A DNA stretch of 64,000 bases from Paracoccaceae bacterium (GTDB taxonomy: Bacteria > Pseudomonadota > Alphaproteobacteria > Rhodobacterales > Rhodobacteraceae). Position 1 is the first letter of the stretch, and the number at the start of each line of letters is the position of its first letter. The notes under the pieces are model-generated. The model did not search any database, had not been told where the DNA came from, and saw only the letters and a list, made by a program, of their open reading frames with translations. The DNA is taken from NCBI GenBank assembly GCA_024304985.1, contig JAMWZC010000002.1, forward strand, positions 1-64,000, read 5' to 3'. Shown piece after piece: positions 45,933 through 56,645 of the stretch. Both the position numbers and the translations under genes were made by a program.

Positions 45933-45961
45933 GAAACCTGCCGGTTCTGCCGGCGGGTTTC
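45933..45961 (+). terminator. Terminator after the PRC-barrel gene
   Basis: GAAACCTGCCGG (45933-45944) pairs with CCGGCGGGTTTC (45950-45961) with one G-T pair. A T run is lacking beyond the stem. Confidence 0.6.
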
Positions 45962-46027
45962 AGTGCGCGAGATCGGGCACAGAATCGCTCACCTGGCATC
46001 GCGATCCGTGTCGGGGTCCTGTTTGTT

Positions 46028-46053
46028 GGAACCAGAGTGACACGCGACGCGTT
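46028..46053 (+). promoter_or_regulatory. EcfG general-stress promoter of csbD
   Basis: GGAAC (46028-46032), exactly 17 bases and CGTT (46050-46053) match the EcfG consensus GGAAC-N16/17-CGTT perfectly. It lies about 35 bases before the csbD ATG. Confidence 0.75.
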
Positions 46054-46088
46054 GTATTGCTGTAACACCAAGCGAAAAGGAAAATGCT

Positions 46089-46286
46089 ATGAATTGGGAT
46101 ATTATTGAAGGCAAATGGAAGCAATTCACCGGCTCCGCAAAAGAGAACTGGGGCAAGTTGACCGATGACGATCTGGATCAGGCATCTGGCAAGCGCGATC
46201 AACTGATCGGCAAGATTCAGGAGAAATACGGTATTGCACGGGACGAGGCTGAAAAGCAGGTCGATGAGTGGTCTGCCAAGATGTGA
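46089..46286 (+). CDS. CsbD-family stress protein
   Basis: This 65-residue hydrophilic protein is a standard CsbD: MNWDIIEGKWKQFTGSAKEN, then GKLTDDDLDQASGKRDQLIG. The family accumulates in general stress; its molecular role is unknown. The ATG follows AAAAGGAAAATGCT. The perfect EcfG promoter upstream supports control by the general stress sigma factor. Confidence 0.93.
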   Translation: MNWDIIEGKWKQFTGSAKENWGKLTDDDLDQASGKRDQLIGKIQEKYGIARDEAEKQVDEWSAKM

Positions 46287-46341
46287 TCCGATCAGGATCG
46301 CGGAATGGCCAGACGCCCGACCTTTCCCTTGAAAACAAAGA

Positions 46342-46373
46342 GACCCGGACGGAAACCGCCCGGGTCGCTTTTT
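46342..46373 (+). terminator. Terminator after csbD
   Basis: GACCCGG (46342-46348) pairs with CCGGGTC (46360-46366), and CTTTTT follows. Confidence 0.8.
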
Positions 46374-46390
46374 GACTATCGTCGGCTGGA

Positions 46391-47701
<1,311 letters not shown>

Positions 47702-47729
47702 GTCCATGTATCCTTTCCCCCGGCGCGGT

Positions 47730-48068
47730 TCAGACCGCGTCCTCGTTTGTTTCGCCGGTCCGGACGCGCACGGCTTGCGCCACATCCAGCACGAAAATCT
47801 TGCCGTCACCGATCTTGCCGGTCTTGGCTGTTGCGGTGATCGTGTCGACGACCTGATCGGCCATTGCATCGTTCACCACGATTTCCAGTTTCACCTTGGG
47901 CACGAAATTCACGGCGTATTCGGCACCACGATAGATTTCGGTATGCCCCGACTGCGATCCGAAGCCCTTGATTTCAGTGACCATCATGCCGCGCACGCCG
48001 ATGTCGGTCAGCGCTTCACGGACCTCCTCGAGCTTGAACGGCTTGATCGTTGCAATGATGAGTTTCAC
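47730..48068 (-). CDS. glnK: Nitrogen regulatory PII protein GlnK
   Basis: This 112-residue PII protein has the T-loop with the uridylylated tyrosine ([15 protein letters not shown]) and the C-terminal ATP site ([14 protein letters not shown]). It signals nitrogen and 2-oxoglutarate status and gates AmtB, encoded 28 bases downstream. It starts at a GTG (48068) that replaces the usual ATG; homology begins exactly there ([19 protein letters not shown]). An NtrC-like site lies 118 bases upstream. Confidence 0.95.
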   Translation of the reverse strand: MKLIIATIKPFKLEEVREALTDIGVRGMMVTEIKGFGSQSGHTEIYRGAEYAVNFVPKVKLEIVVNDAMADQVVDTITATAKTGKIGDGKIFVLDVAQAVRVRTGETNEDAV

Positions 48069-48185
48069 CTTGGTCCCCTTCGTCTGGAGCGGGATGAGGC
48101 CCGCATGTTGCAGTTGCAGCAAAACGGGCAAGACGCTGCGAATGAAAGTCTGCGGCGCGGATTCTGACTGGTGCCTGCGGTGAAT

Positions 48186-48201
48186 TGCACATAATTTGTG
48201 C
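48186..48201 (-). promoter_or_regulatory. NtrC-like binding site upstream of glnK-amtB
   Basis: TGCAC-ATAATTT-GTGC resembles the NtrC palindrome TGCACC-N-GGTGCA. It lies in an AT-rich stretch upstream of glnK. No convincing -24/-12 RpoN promoter was found; in Rhodobacter NtrC can activate without RpoN. Confidence 0.5.
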
Positions 48202-48324
48202 TTCAGTATTTTTTTGCTTATTTTTTTTGCTAAACAAAAAGACGAAAGCGCGGCGGGAAGGGTCAACATTTGGCCCGGCCATCGCTATATTCACCAAAAC
48301 AACAGATGCCGGGCAGAACAGAGC

Positions 48325-50520
48325 ATGAGTGATTCAGGTCGCAGGAAACCACCCTTGGTGGCGGACAGACGCGTTCGCGCAAAGAAGCCCGCTCCGGCGG
48401 CCAAACCCGCATCCGCGAAACCGGCCCGGCGCAAGGCGGCCCCGCGTCGTTCCCGCAACCCGGTAATCGCGCTGATCCAGGGAATATTCTCGATGATCTG
48501 GCGCCTGGTCTGGGGCTTTACCTGGCGGATCGGGTTGATCGGCGGCTTGATCCTTGCGGGAGCTGTCGGGTATTTCTACACCACCCTTCCCGAGGCCAGC
48601 GCCCTGCTGGACGGGCGGCAGCGTGGTTCGGTCACCCTGCTGGATGCGGACGGTCGTGTCTTCGCTTGGCGCGGTGACCAGTTCGGCGGTGTGGTCAGCG
48701 CCGATGCCATCTCACCGCATCTGAAGAACGCGGTGATCGCGACAGAGGACAGGCGGTTCTATCGCCATCTGGGTGTATCGCCACGCGGGATCGCCAGCGC
48801 CATCCGCATCAACCTGCGCGAGGGGCGCGGCCCCCTGTCGGGCAACGGCGGCTCGACCATCACGCAACAGACGGCCAAGCTGCTGTGCCTTGGCGTGCCC
48901 TATGATCCGCAGCAATGGAAATCCGAGGCCGATTACGAGGCCGACTGCCGCCGTGGATCGCTGTCGCGCAAGATCAAGGAGGCGGTCTATGCCTTCGCGT
49001 TAGAAGCCAAATACACCAAGGACGAGATCCTCTCGATCTATATCAACCGCGCCTATCTGGGCGGTGGGGCCTTTGGGGCAGAGGCGGCGGCGCAACGGTA
49101 CTTCGGCAAGACATCGGGTCAGGTGAACCCGGCCGAGGCGGCGATGCTGGCGGGTCTATTGACCGCGCCCACTAGCCTTGCGCCGACCAACAATCTGCAA
49201 CGCTCGCAAAACCGGGCCGCCACTGTGATCCGCCTGATGGAGGAACAAGGCTATCTGTCCGAAGCCGAAGCGCGTGATGCGCTGGACAATCCCGCGCAGC
49301 TGTCCGAGGCGGCGGAAGCGCGGGCGGGCGGTTTCTTTGCTGATTGGGTGATGTCCTCGGGGCCCGAGTTTTTCACCCGCAACACCACAGAGGACGTGGT
49401 GATCCGCAGCACACTGGACCCGCGCATCCAGAAAGCCGCCGAAGAGGCGATGGCCTTCATCTTCGAGAACAAGGTGCGTGAAGGGTCCAAGGCGCAGGCG
49501 GCGATTGTCGTGATGTCCTCGGACGGGGCGGTGCGGGCGATGGTCGGAGGGCGCGACACAAAGGTTGTTGGTGCCTTCAACCGGGCGACACAGGCGCGGC
49601 GTCAGACCGGATCGGCCTTCAAGCCGTTTGTCTATGCGGCGGCGTTGGACCTTGGCTACTCCCCCAACGACGTGATCGACGATGCACCCTATTGCGTGAA
49701 CATTCCCGGATCGGGTGAATGGTGCCCCAACAACTATGATCGCACCTTCAATGGCCGGGTCACGATGACCGAGTCGCTGACGCGGTCGCTCAATATCCCT
49801 GCCGTGAAGGTGGCGCAGACCGTGGGGCTGGAAACCGTGCGCAAGGTGGCTTCGCAGTTCGGCATCCAGTCGGATCTGGCGGCCGGGCCTGCTTTGGCCT
49901 TGGGTGCGTCCGAGGCGACTTTGATCGAGACGACGGGCGCCTTTGCGGGCATCCTGAACGGCGGGTCGGCTGTGACGCCCTATGGCCTGATCGAATTGCG
50001 GATGCAGGGCGAGGACGAGCCATTGATGACAGCCACGGGCGGCATGGGTGAGCGCGTGATCCGCCAGGAGGCGGCCGAGCAACTGACATGGATGCTGCAT
50101 CAGGTCACAACGCGCGGCACGGGCACCCGCGCCAATCTGAAGGATCGCGAGGTAGCGGGCAAGACCGGCACGACGCAAGCCGCGCGGGATGCGTGGTTCA
50201 TCGGCTATTCCGCCGATTATGTAGCCGGGGTCTGGATGGGATATGACGACAACACGCCGCTGACCGGGGTCACGGGGAGTGGTCTGCCGTCCGAAATCTG
50301 GCACGAGGTGATGGTGCGCGTGCATGAGGGCCTGCCGCCGCGGCCATTGCCGATGCAGGCGCCTGCGCAACTGGCGCCCCCCGCACCGCAACCCGGCGAG
50401 GGTCAGGGATGGAGCCAGAACCAGGGAGGTCAGGGTCGCGGCACCAACAATGGCCAACCCGAAACGCAGACAGCGATTGAACAATTGTTCCGCGATCTTT
50501 TCGGCGGTGGGCGGAACTGA
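48325..50520 (+). CDS. mrcA: Class A penicillin-binding protein (PBP1A-like)
   Basis: This 731-residue bifunctional enzyme has a basic, alanine-rich cytoplasmic tail (KKPAPAAKPASAKPARRKAA), one membrane helix, a GT51 glycosyltransferase (TEDRRFYRHLGVS, GGSTITQQTAKLL) and a transpeptidase with GSAFKPF (S-x-x-K serine), SLN and KTGTT. It polymerises and crosslinks peptidoglycan. The C-terminus is proline-, glutamine- and glycine-rich (about 665-715). The ATG at 48325 gives a normal cytoplasmic tail. Confidence 0.93.
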   Translation: MSDSGRRKPPLVADRRVRAKKPAPAAKPASAKPARRKAAPRRSRNPVIALIQGIFSMIWRLVWGFTWRIGLIGGLILAGAVGYFYTTLPEASALLDGRQRGSVTLLDADGRVFAWRGDQFGGVVSADAISPHLKNAVIATEDRRFYRHLGVSPRGIASAIRINLREGRGPLSGNGGSTITQQTAKLLCLGVPYDPQQWKSEADYEADCRRGSLSRKIKEAVYAFALEAKYTKDEILSIYINRAYLGGGAFGAEAAAQRYFGKTSGQVNPAEAAMLAGLLTAPTSLAPTNNLQRSQNRAATVIRLMEEQGYLSEAEARDALDNPAQLSEAAEARAGGFFADWVMSSGPEFFTRNTTEDVVIRSTLDPRIQKAAEEAMAFIFENKVREGSKAQAAIVVMSSDGAVRAMVGGRDTKVVGAFNRATQARRQTGSAFKPFVYAAALDLGYSPNDVIDDAPYCVNIPGSGEWCPNNYDRTFNGRVTMTESLTRSLNIPAVKVAQTVGLETVRKVASQFGIQSDLAAGPALALGASEATLIETTGAFAGILNGGSAVTPYGLIELRMQGEDEPLMTATGGMGERVIRQEAAEQLTWMLHQVTTRGTGTRANLKDREVAGKTGTTQAARDAWFIGYSADYVAGVWMGYDDNTPLTGVTGSGLPSEIWHEVMVRVHEGLPPRPLPMQAPAQLAPPAPQPGEGQGWSQNQGGQGRGTNNGQPETQTAIEQLFRDLFGGGRN

Positions 50521-50531
50521 ATCTTCAACAA

Positions 50532-50563
50532 AGAAAGGCGCGCCACGATCGGCGCGCCTTTCT
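50532..50563. terminator. Bidirectional terminator between mrcA and mlaC
   Basis: AGAAAGGCGCGCC (50532-50544) pairs perfectly with GGCGCGCCTTTCT (50551-50563) around ACGATC. Confidence 0.9.
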
Positions 50564-50586
50564 GCAATCCGGGATCAGGTCAGGTT

Positions 50587-51204
50587 TCAGGCCGAGGCGC
50601 GCAGATCCGCGATCATCGCGTCGATATTCCCGCCGCGTCGGTCCAGCATCGCGCCGATCTCGGTCCGTTCGGTCAGAAGCATGTTGATGCCTTCGATGAA
50701 CAGGTTGAAGAACAGGTCCTTGCCGCTGCGGTCCGACACAAGGAAGGTTACTTCGAACGGTGCCTGTCCGCGCAGCTTGGCAAGGCTTTTGACCTCGTAG
50801 AAGTTCTTGACGGCACGCGCCTCCTGCACCTCGATCCGGCCACCGATGAATTCGCGGAAGCGCCGACCGTATTTGACCGAGATGTAGCGCTGGAAAACGG
50901 TTGTGAACTCGCGCATCTGCGCGGGCGTGGCGCGGCGGCTGTCGACGCCCAGCGCATAGCTGGCAATCGTCGGAACATCGGCATAACGCGCGAAAATCCG
51001 TTCGAATTCCACATACATGGCGGCTTCGGATTTGCCTGAGGCGATGACGTCGTTGATATCGGCAACCAGTGCATCCACCAGTGTTTTCGCGCGTGCCTGT
51101 GTCATCGCTTGGGCGGGCATCGGAACAACCGACCCCATGACAGCCAGACCCGCCCCTGCGGCGAGGGTGGAGAGGGCGAAACGGCGTGTCACATCATTCT
51201 TCAT
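50587..51204 (-). CDS. mlaC: MlaC-family phospholipid-binding periplasmic protein
   Basis: This 205-residue protein has a twin-arginine-like signal (TRRFALSTLAAGAGLAVMGS) and an MlaC domain (FTTVFQRYISVKYGRRFREF, FFNLFIEGINMLLTERTEIG). It carries phospholipid between the outer membrane MlaA and the inner membrane MlaFED complex. The ATG at 51204 follows GAGGACCCCT and overlaps the mlaA 3' end by 11 bases; the longer frame to 51294 lies within mlaA. Confidence 0.9.
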   Translation of the reverse strand: MKNDVTRRFALSTLAAGAGLAVMGSVVPMPAQAMTQARAKTLVDALVADINDVIASGKSEAAMYVEFERIFARYADVPTIASYALGVDSRRATPAQMREFTTVFQRYISVKYGRRFREFIGGRIEVQEARAVKNFYEVKSLAKLRGQAPFEVTFLVSDRSGKDLFFNLFIEGINMLLTERTEIGAMLDRRGGNIDAMIADLRASA

Positions 51205-52024
51205 AGGGGTCCTCATAAGGGTCGTCATAGGGATCGGTCGTCCCCAGGTCATATGGGTCATCATAATCTGCTTCGCCAGACCGTCCCAAGGCAAACCGTC
51301 TGCTTTGCAGGTAAATCAATCGCGACTGGGCATAGCTGTCGGCACTGTCATAGAGCACCGAGTCGACCGTCTGACCGAAACGGGCACGGTCGCCTACCAC
51401 ATCCACGACCTGAGCGCCGATGCGAATATCGTTCTGTGTGCCCGACAGCGCTTCTGGCAACGGATTCAGGAACAGATCGACGATCCGGCCCACGGCATCG
51501 CGCTGGGTCGAGGGGCCGCGGAAGGGGGTTTCCACGTAATAGCCTTCGCTGACGCCCCAGACATGAAGGGTCTCTCCGAAATCGGTATCAACTTCATTCA
51601 GTCCCGCGATCTCTCCCACATCTACAAGCCCAGCAAACCCGATGGTGCTGTTCAGCAGAAAGCGCGTCGTATTGGTCAGGGCGCCTTCGACATTGCCCTG
51701 CAACAGATTGTTCACCACAAGACGCGGCGTCGAGAGGTTGCCGGCGAAGTTGTTCACCATGACCTGCATCTCATCCGGCACGACCTTGTCATAGCCGCGT
51801 GACAGCGGTCGCAGAACGCCGCGGTCGACGCTTTTGTTGAAGGCATGGACCTTGCGGTTCTGTTCTTCGAAGGGATCGTTGACGCCATCACGCGCCACAT
51901 AGCCTTCTGGCACGGTACAGGCTGCAAGGATCAGGACAGCGACCAGTGGCAAAGCCCGGGTCAGAATGCGTCCAACGGACCGTGTGCTGTGAAACTGCGT
52001 TGCTTGAGGCACTGGGTTTCCCAT
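51194..52024 (-). CDS. mlaA: MlaA/VacJ outer-membrane lipoprotein
   Basis: This 276-residue protein has a lipoprotein signal with the lipobox ILAAC and the MlaA core (VNDPFEEQNRKVHAFNKSVD, NNLLQGNVEGALTNTTRFLL, DFGETLHVWGVSEGYYVE). It removes phospholipid from the outer leaflet of the outer membrane and hands it to MlaC. The tail is an acidic DPY repeat (DPYDDPYEDPYEE), unusual for MlaA. The start is uncertain; I use 52024, although a frame to 52069 is open. Confidence 0.9.
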   Translation of the reverse strand: MGNPVPQATQFHSTRSVGRILTRALPLVAVLILAACTVPEGYVARDGVNDPFEEQNRKVHAFNKSVDRGVLRPLSRGYDKVVPDEMQVMVNNFAGNLSTPRLVVNNLLQGNVEGALTNTTRFLLNSTIGFAGLVDVGEIAGLNEVDTDFGETLHVWGVSEGYYVETPFRGPSTQRDAVGRIVDLFLNPLPEALSGTQNDIRIGAQVVDVVGDRARFGQTVDSVLYDSADSYAQSRLIYLQSRRFALGRSGEADYDDPYDLGTTDPYDDPYEDPYEE

Positions 52025-52213
52025 TTTCAAATGCTTGTGTTCAACAGTCCGGTCAGTCGATCCGGCCAACGGAAAAAGCGCAAACCCCGTCCAGCTTGGC
52101 GGGACAGGTTAACCCGAATTTAGGATGGGTTCATATAACGTCCAACCCGTCGGCGAAAGGGTGCCATCGGCCTGTCGGGCAAATTTGATGGTAACAGTGA
52201 CAAGTTTGGGGGT

Positions 52214-53958
52214 GTGGTGACAAAGGTGGCAGAGCCGGGCTTGGGTGAATTGCTGGCCGAACGGCGCAAAAGCCGAAACCTCTATTGGGCTGTAGGTCTG
52301 TTCAGCGTTTTTGCAAATCTGCTCATGCTGACCGGACCCATCTACATGTTGCAGGTCTATGACCGGGTGCTTGTCAGTGGCTCGATCGCGACTCTGGTGG
52401 CGCTGACCGCGTTGGTCGCGTTTCTCTATGGGATCATGGCACTGCTGGATCATGCCCGTGCGCAGGTCATGGCGCGTGTCGGCGCGCGTTTTCAGACCGG
52501 TTTGGACCGGCGGGTCTTTGAAGCGACGCTGCAGCGCGCTGCGCGGCGATCCGGAGATGATGTCGCAGTCAACGGCCTGCGTGACCTTGAAGCCGTGCAA
52601 CGACTGATGTCCTCGCCCGTCGTGATGGCCTTGTTCGACATGCCATGGGTGCCTTTGTTTCTTCTGGGAATCGCCCTGTTCCACCCATGGCTTGGCTATC
52701 TGGCCCTGTGCGGCGGTGCGGTTCTGGTTCTGCTGACGCTGGCAAGCCAGATTGCAACCCGCCGAGCCTTGACGCAGACACATGAGGCGCAGGCAAGTGT
52801 CGACGCGCTCGCCAGCCAGTTCCAGACAGAGGCCGAGATGGTGAAGGCGCTTGGCATGCGCGATGCCGCCTTGGCGCGATGGCAGCAGTCCCGCGACGGT
52901 GTGCTGACCGGGACTCTGCGGGTAACTGATCTGAGCGGGCGTTTTGCCGCTACAAGCCGGGCCCTGCGGTTGTTTCTTCAGTCCGCGATGCTGGGCATGG
53001 GGGCCTTGCTGGTGATCCGAGGAGAGGTGACGCCCGGCGCGATGATCGCCGCCTCGATCCTTTTGGGGCGTGCACTCGCCCCGGTCGAACAGGCCATCAG
53101 CGGCTGGCCTCTGGCCAGCGCGCTATGCGCGGTTGGGCGGATCTGTCGCAGCTTCTGTCCGACCACCCGCCAGACGCCGCCCGAACGCCGCTGCCCCCAC
53201 CGCGCGCCCGCCTGGAAGTGCATAATCTGGCCGTGGTCCCACCGGGAGAAAGCCAAGCGGTGCTGCGGTCGCTGAACTTCACCCTCGCGCCGGGTCAGGC
53301 CCTTGGCGTGATAGGGCCCTCGGGCGCAGGGAAATCCGTGCTTGCCCGCGCATTGACCGGGTCATGGCCCCCGGCAGGGGGCAAGATACGGCTGGATGGA
53401 GCCTCGCTGGATCAGTATGACCCCAAGGCGCGCGGCAGGCATATCGGCTATCTGCCGCAGCGGGTGTATCTGTTCGACGGCACCATTGCCGAGAATATCG
53501 CCCGCATGTCGCTGATACCCGACCCGGCAGGGGTGGTGGATGCCGCGCGCAAGGCTGGCGCTCATGAGATGATCCTGAAACTGCCGGATGGCTATGATAC
53601 CCGCGTGACGCATGCGGGTGGACGGCTGTCGGGCGGGCAGATCCAGCGGATCGGACTTGCGCGGGCAATCTATGGGGATCCGGTAATCCTAATTCTGGAT
53701 GAACCGGACGCCAACCTTGACACCGCGGGGTCGCTGGCCCTCAACCGCGCGATCCGGGCAATGAAGGCAGAGGGGAAATCCGTGCTGATCATGGCCCATC
53801 GGCCAGCGGCCATTCAGGAATGCGACATGATCCTTGTGATCGAGGCGGGAAGGGGCGTGGCCTTCGGTCCCAGGAACGAGGTGTTGCAAAAGGTTCTGAG
53901 CAATCATGATGCTGTGCAAGCCGGTCTGGCATGGGGTTCGGGCGGGGCTGTGCGATGA
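52214..53958 (+). pseudogene. Type I secretion ABC transporter (PrtD-like), split by a frameshift
   Basis: The membrane half (GTG at 52214; YWAVGLFSVFANLLMLTGPI, GPIYMLQVYDRVLVSGS) and the ATPase half (GPSGAGKS, LSGGQIQRIGLARAI, ILILDEPDANLD) form one PrtD/HlyB-type protein but lie in different frames. The first frame reads to 53275 but loses homology after APVEQAISGW at about 53107. The second reads LASGQRAMRGWADLSQLL from about 53104 and ends at 53958. One base seems to be missing near 53105-53112, where CTGGCC occurs twice. It may be a real mutation, a sequencing error or, less likely, programmed frameshifting. The intact fusion protein gene follows. Confidence 0.85.
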
Positions 53959-55262
53959 CCCATGATGCAGCCCGCTTTTCCGTCAGGGGGCCAATGCGGT
54001 TGGGGCTGGCGGCATTGATCCTGCTGCTGGGCGGGTTCGGGGCCTGGGCGACGCTGGTCGATCTCTCGGGTGCGATCGTTGCAAGCGGCAGGATCGAAGT
54101 CGATAAGAACCGGCAGGTCGTTCAGCACCCCGATGGCGGTGTCGTCCACGAGATCCTGGTGACCGAGGGGATGCGGGTGGCCGAGGATCAGGTTCTGATA
54201 CGGCTTGATCCCGCAACACTCCAATCGCAACTGGCGATTATCGAGGGGCAGCTTTTCGAGTTGATGGCCCGCCGTGGCCGCCATGAAGCCGAACGGGACG
54301 GGCGCCGCGAGGCAATGTTCGACCCGCTTCTGATGAAAGCGGCGGCGGAAAACCCAGAGACAGCCCTTCTGTTGCAGGGGCAAAGGCAGCTTCTTGACGC
54401 AAGGGGTGCCTCTTTGGCCAGCCAGGTCGAACAGTTGAACAAACGCAGCCAGCAGATCGAAACACAGATTGAAGGGATCGCGTCCCAAAGGGCGGCGCTG
54501 GTGCTGCAATTGGGACTGATCACGCGCGAACTGAGCGATCAGCAAAGTCTGCTGAACCGTGGCTTGGCGCAGTCCAGTCGGGTTCTGGCGTTGCAACGCG
54601 AAATGGCCCGGCTGAACGGTCAGATCGGTGCGCTGACGGCAGAGGCCGCCACCGCCGAGAGCCGGATCACCGAAACCCAGATCGAGATCCTGCGTCTGTT
54701 CGATACGCGCCGCGAAGAGGCGATCACACGCCTGCGCGACCTGCAGTTTCGCGAGATGGAACTGGGCGAACAGCGCCGCGCCCTTGCGCTGCGTCTGGAA
54801 CGGCTGGACATTCGTGCGCCTGTCGCGGGCCTTGTCCACGGCTTGCAGGTCTTTGCCCGCCGCGCCGTGCTGCGCCCGGCTGATCCGGTGCTTTATATCG
54901 TGCCGCAGGACCGCCCGCTGGTGATCATGGCAAAGGTCGATCCGATGCATGTCGATCAGGTTTATCCGGGGCAGGCCGTGACGCTGCGCTTTCCCGCGCT
55001 GGATCAGCGCCGCACGCCGGAACTGACGGGACGGGTGGTGCAGCGGTCGGCGGATACGTTTGAAGATCCCGTAACTGGCGCCACCTTCTACCGGACCGAG
55101 ATCGTTCTGGCCGAGGGTGAAGTGGACCATTTGCCGGAGGGCACGACCCTTGTCCCCGGCATGCCGGTCGCGGCCTTCATCCGCACGGGCGACCGCACCA
55201 CGCTGGAGTATCTGGCCAAACCGCTGACAGATTTCTTCAGCACCGCCCTGCGCGAGAACTGA
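53955..55262 (+). CDS. HlyD-family membrane fusion protein (PrtE-like)
   Basis: This 435-residue protein has one N-terminal membrane helix (LGLAALILLLGGFGAWATLV), a lipoyl-like half (IVASGRIEVDKNRQVVQHPD), a long coiled coil (about 90-295) and the returning lipoyl and beta-barrel domains (LDIRAPVAGLVHGLQVF, PMHVDQVYPGQAVTLRFPAL). It bridges the ABC transporter to an outer-membrane TolC in type I secretion. Its ATG overlaps the ATPase stop (ATGA). No TolC or RTX-type substrate gene is nearby. Confidence 0.9.
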   Translation: MTHDAARFSVRGPMRLGLAALILLLGGFGAWATLVDLSGAIVASGRIEVDKNRQVVQHPDGGVVHEILVTEGMRVAEDQVLIRLDPATLQSQLAIIEGQLFELMARRGRHEAERDGRREAMFDPLLMKAAAENPETALLLQGQRQLLDARGASLASQVEQLNKRSQQIETQIEGIASQRAALVLQLGLITRELSDQQSLLNRGLAQSSRVLALQREMARLNGQIGALTAEAATAESRITETQIEILRLFDTRREEAITRLRDLQFREMELGEQRRALALRLERLDIRAPVAGLVHGLQVFARRAVLRPADPVLYIVPQDRPLVIMAKVDPMHVDQVYPGQAVTLRFPALDQRRTPELTGRVVQRSADTFEDPVTGATFYRTEIVLAEGEVDHLPEGTTLVPGMPVAAFIRTGDRTTLEYLAKPLTDFFSTALREN

Positions 55263-55364
55263 TCCGGGTCAGACCCACCGGGACCGCTTTACTTTGCGGT
55301 TCCAATCCGGCCCGAAGCCCGATAGCGTCCGGCGCAAATCACCTGTCAGACAAGGAGCACCGCC

Positions 55365-55829
55365 ATGACCAGTGCCATTGAAACCCGTCTTGCCAGCCTT
55401 GGCGTCACCCTGCCCGATGCGCCCGCGCCCGCCGCGAATTACGTGCCCTTCGTGCAGTCGGGCGATCTGGTCTTCGTGTCAGGTCAGATTTCGAACGGAC
55501 CGGACGGCCTGATCACGGGCAAGCTGGGCGACGGGATGGATGTCGCGGCCGGGGCTGCCGCCGCCAAAGCCTGCGCGATCAGCCTGCTGGCGCAACTCAA
55601 GGCCGCCTGTGGCGGTGACATCGATCGGCTGGTGCGGGTCGTGAAACTGACCGGTTTCGTCAATTCGACCCCGGATTTCACCGATCAGCCCAAGGTGATC
55701 AACGGGGCCTCGGATTTTCTGGTCGAAGCGCTGGGTGACATGGGGCGACATTCGCGTTCCGCCGTGTCGGCAGCTTCCCTGCCGCTGGGTGTAGCTGTTG
55801 AAATCGAAGCGATTTTCCAGATCAGATGA
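55365..55829 (+). CDS. RidA/YjgF-family protein
   Basis: This 154-residue protein resembles the longer RidA-like subgroup, with YVPFVQSGDLVFVSGQIS, VRVVKLTGFVNSTPDF and RSAVSAASLPLGVAVEIEAI holding the conserved arginine of the RidA site. RidA deaminates reactive enamine and imine intermediates of amino acid metabolism. The ATG follows AAGGAGCACCGCC. It overlaps the next gene by 4 bases. Confidence 0.92.
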   Translation: MTSAIETRLASLGVTLPDAPAPAANYVPFVQSGDLVFVSGQISNGPDGLITGKLGDGMDVAAGAAAAKACAISLLAQLKAACGGDIDRLVRVVKLTGFVNSTPDFTDQPKVINGASDFLVEALGDMGRHSRSAVSAASLPLGVAVEIEAIFQIR

Positions 55830-56593
55830 GCCGCCTGCCCGATGCCTTTCTGAAGGCCCCGATTGCGCACCGCGCCTTGCATGACATGGAGTCGGGTCGT
55901 CCCGAGAACTCGCCCGCTGCGATAGAAGCGGCCTGTGCGGCTGGCTATGGGATCGAGATCGACCTGCAACTGTCCTCGGACGGGCAGGCGATTGTCTTTC
56001 ATGACTATGATCTGAAACGTCTGACCGCCGAAACCGGCCCTGTACGCCAGCGCAGCGCAGCGGAACTGGGTCAGATCACGCTGAAAGACGGCACCGACAC
56101 GATTCCCACGCTGACACAGGTTCTGGCGCAGGTGGCGGGCCGCGTACCTTTGCTGATTGAAATCAAGGATCAGGACGGGGCAATGGGGGGCAGTGTCGGC
56201 GCGTTGGAGGCCGCAACTGCCCGCGCCTTGCAGGGATACGATGGTCTGGTGGCTGTCATGTCCTTCAACCCCCATTCGATGATCGCCATGGCGGGGCTGG
56301 CGCCTGACATTCCGCGCGGCCTGACCACCTGCGATTACACGCAGGAGGACTGGCCCCTGCTTCCTGCGGGCACCCGCGCACGGTTGCGCGACATTCCGGA
56401 TTATGACGCAGCCAAAGCCTGTTTCATCAGCCATGATGCGAGCGATCTGGACGCCCCTCGCGTAGCGGATCTGAAGGCGCGGGGGGCGGCCATTCTGTGC
56501 TGGACCATCCGTTCGGCCGAGGCGGAGGCTGAGGCACGTCGGATTGCGCAGAATATCACCTTTGAGGGCTATGCCGCCAAGATCCCGGCTTGA
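55826..56593 (+). CDS. Glycerophosphodiester phosphodiesterase
   Basis: This 255-residue cytosolic protein has the GDPD motifs IAHRALHDMESGRPENS (catalytic histidine), GIEIDLQLSSDGQAIVFHD (metal and second histidine) and VPLLIEIKDQDG. It hydrolyses glycerophosphodiesters to sn-glycerol 3-phosphate and an alcohol in lipid turnover. Its ATG overlaps the RidA stop (ATGA), so the two are coupled although no metabolic link is evident. Confidence 0.93.
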   Translation: MSRLPDAFLKAPIAHRALHDMESGRPENSPAAIEAACAAGYGIEIDLQLSSDGQAIVFHDYDLKRLTAETGPVRQRSAAELGQITLKDGTDTIPTLTQVLAQVAGRVPLLIEIKDQDGAMGGSVGALEAATARALQGYDGLVAVMSFNPHSMIAMAGLAPDIPRGLTTCDYTQEDWPLLPAGTRARLRDIPDYDAAKACFISHDASDLDAPRVADLKARGAAILCWTIRSAEAEAEARRIAQNITFEGYAAKIPA

Positions 56594-56645
56594 TCGACCC
56601 TGTCACCGCTCCAGATAGATCGGTGCATGAAGAGGGCGCGCCACA

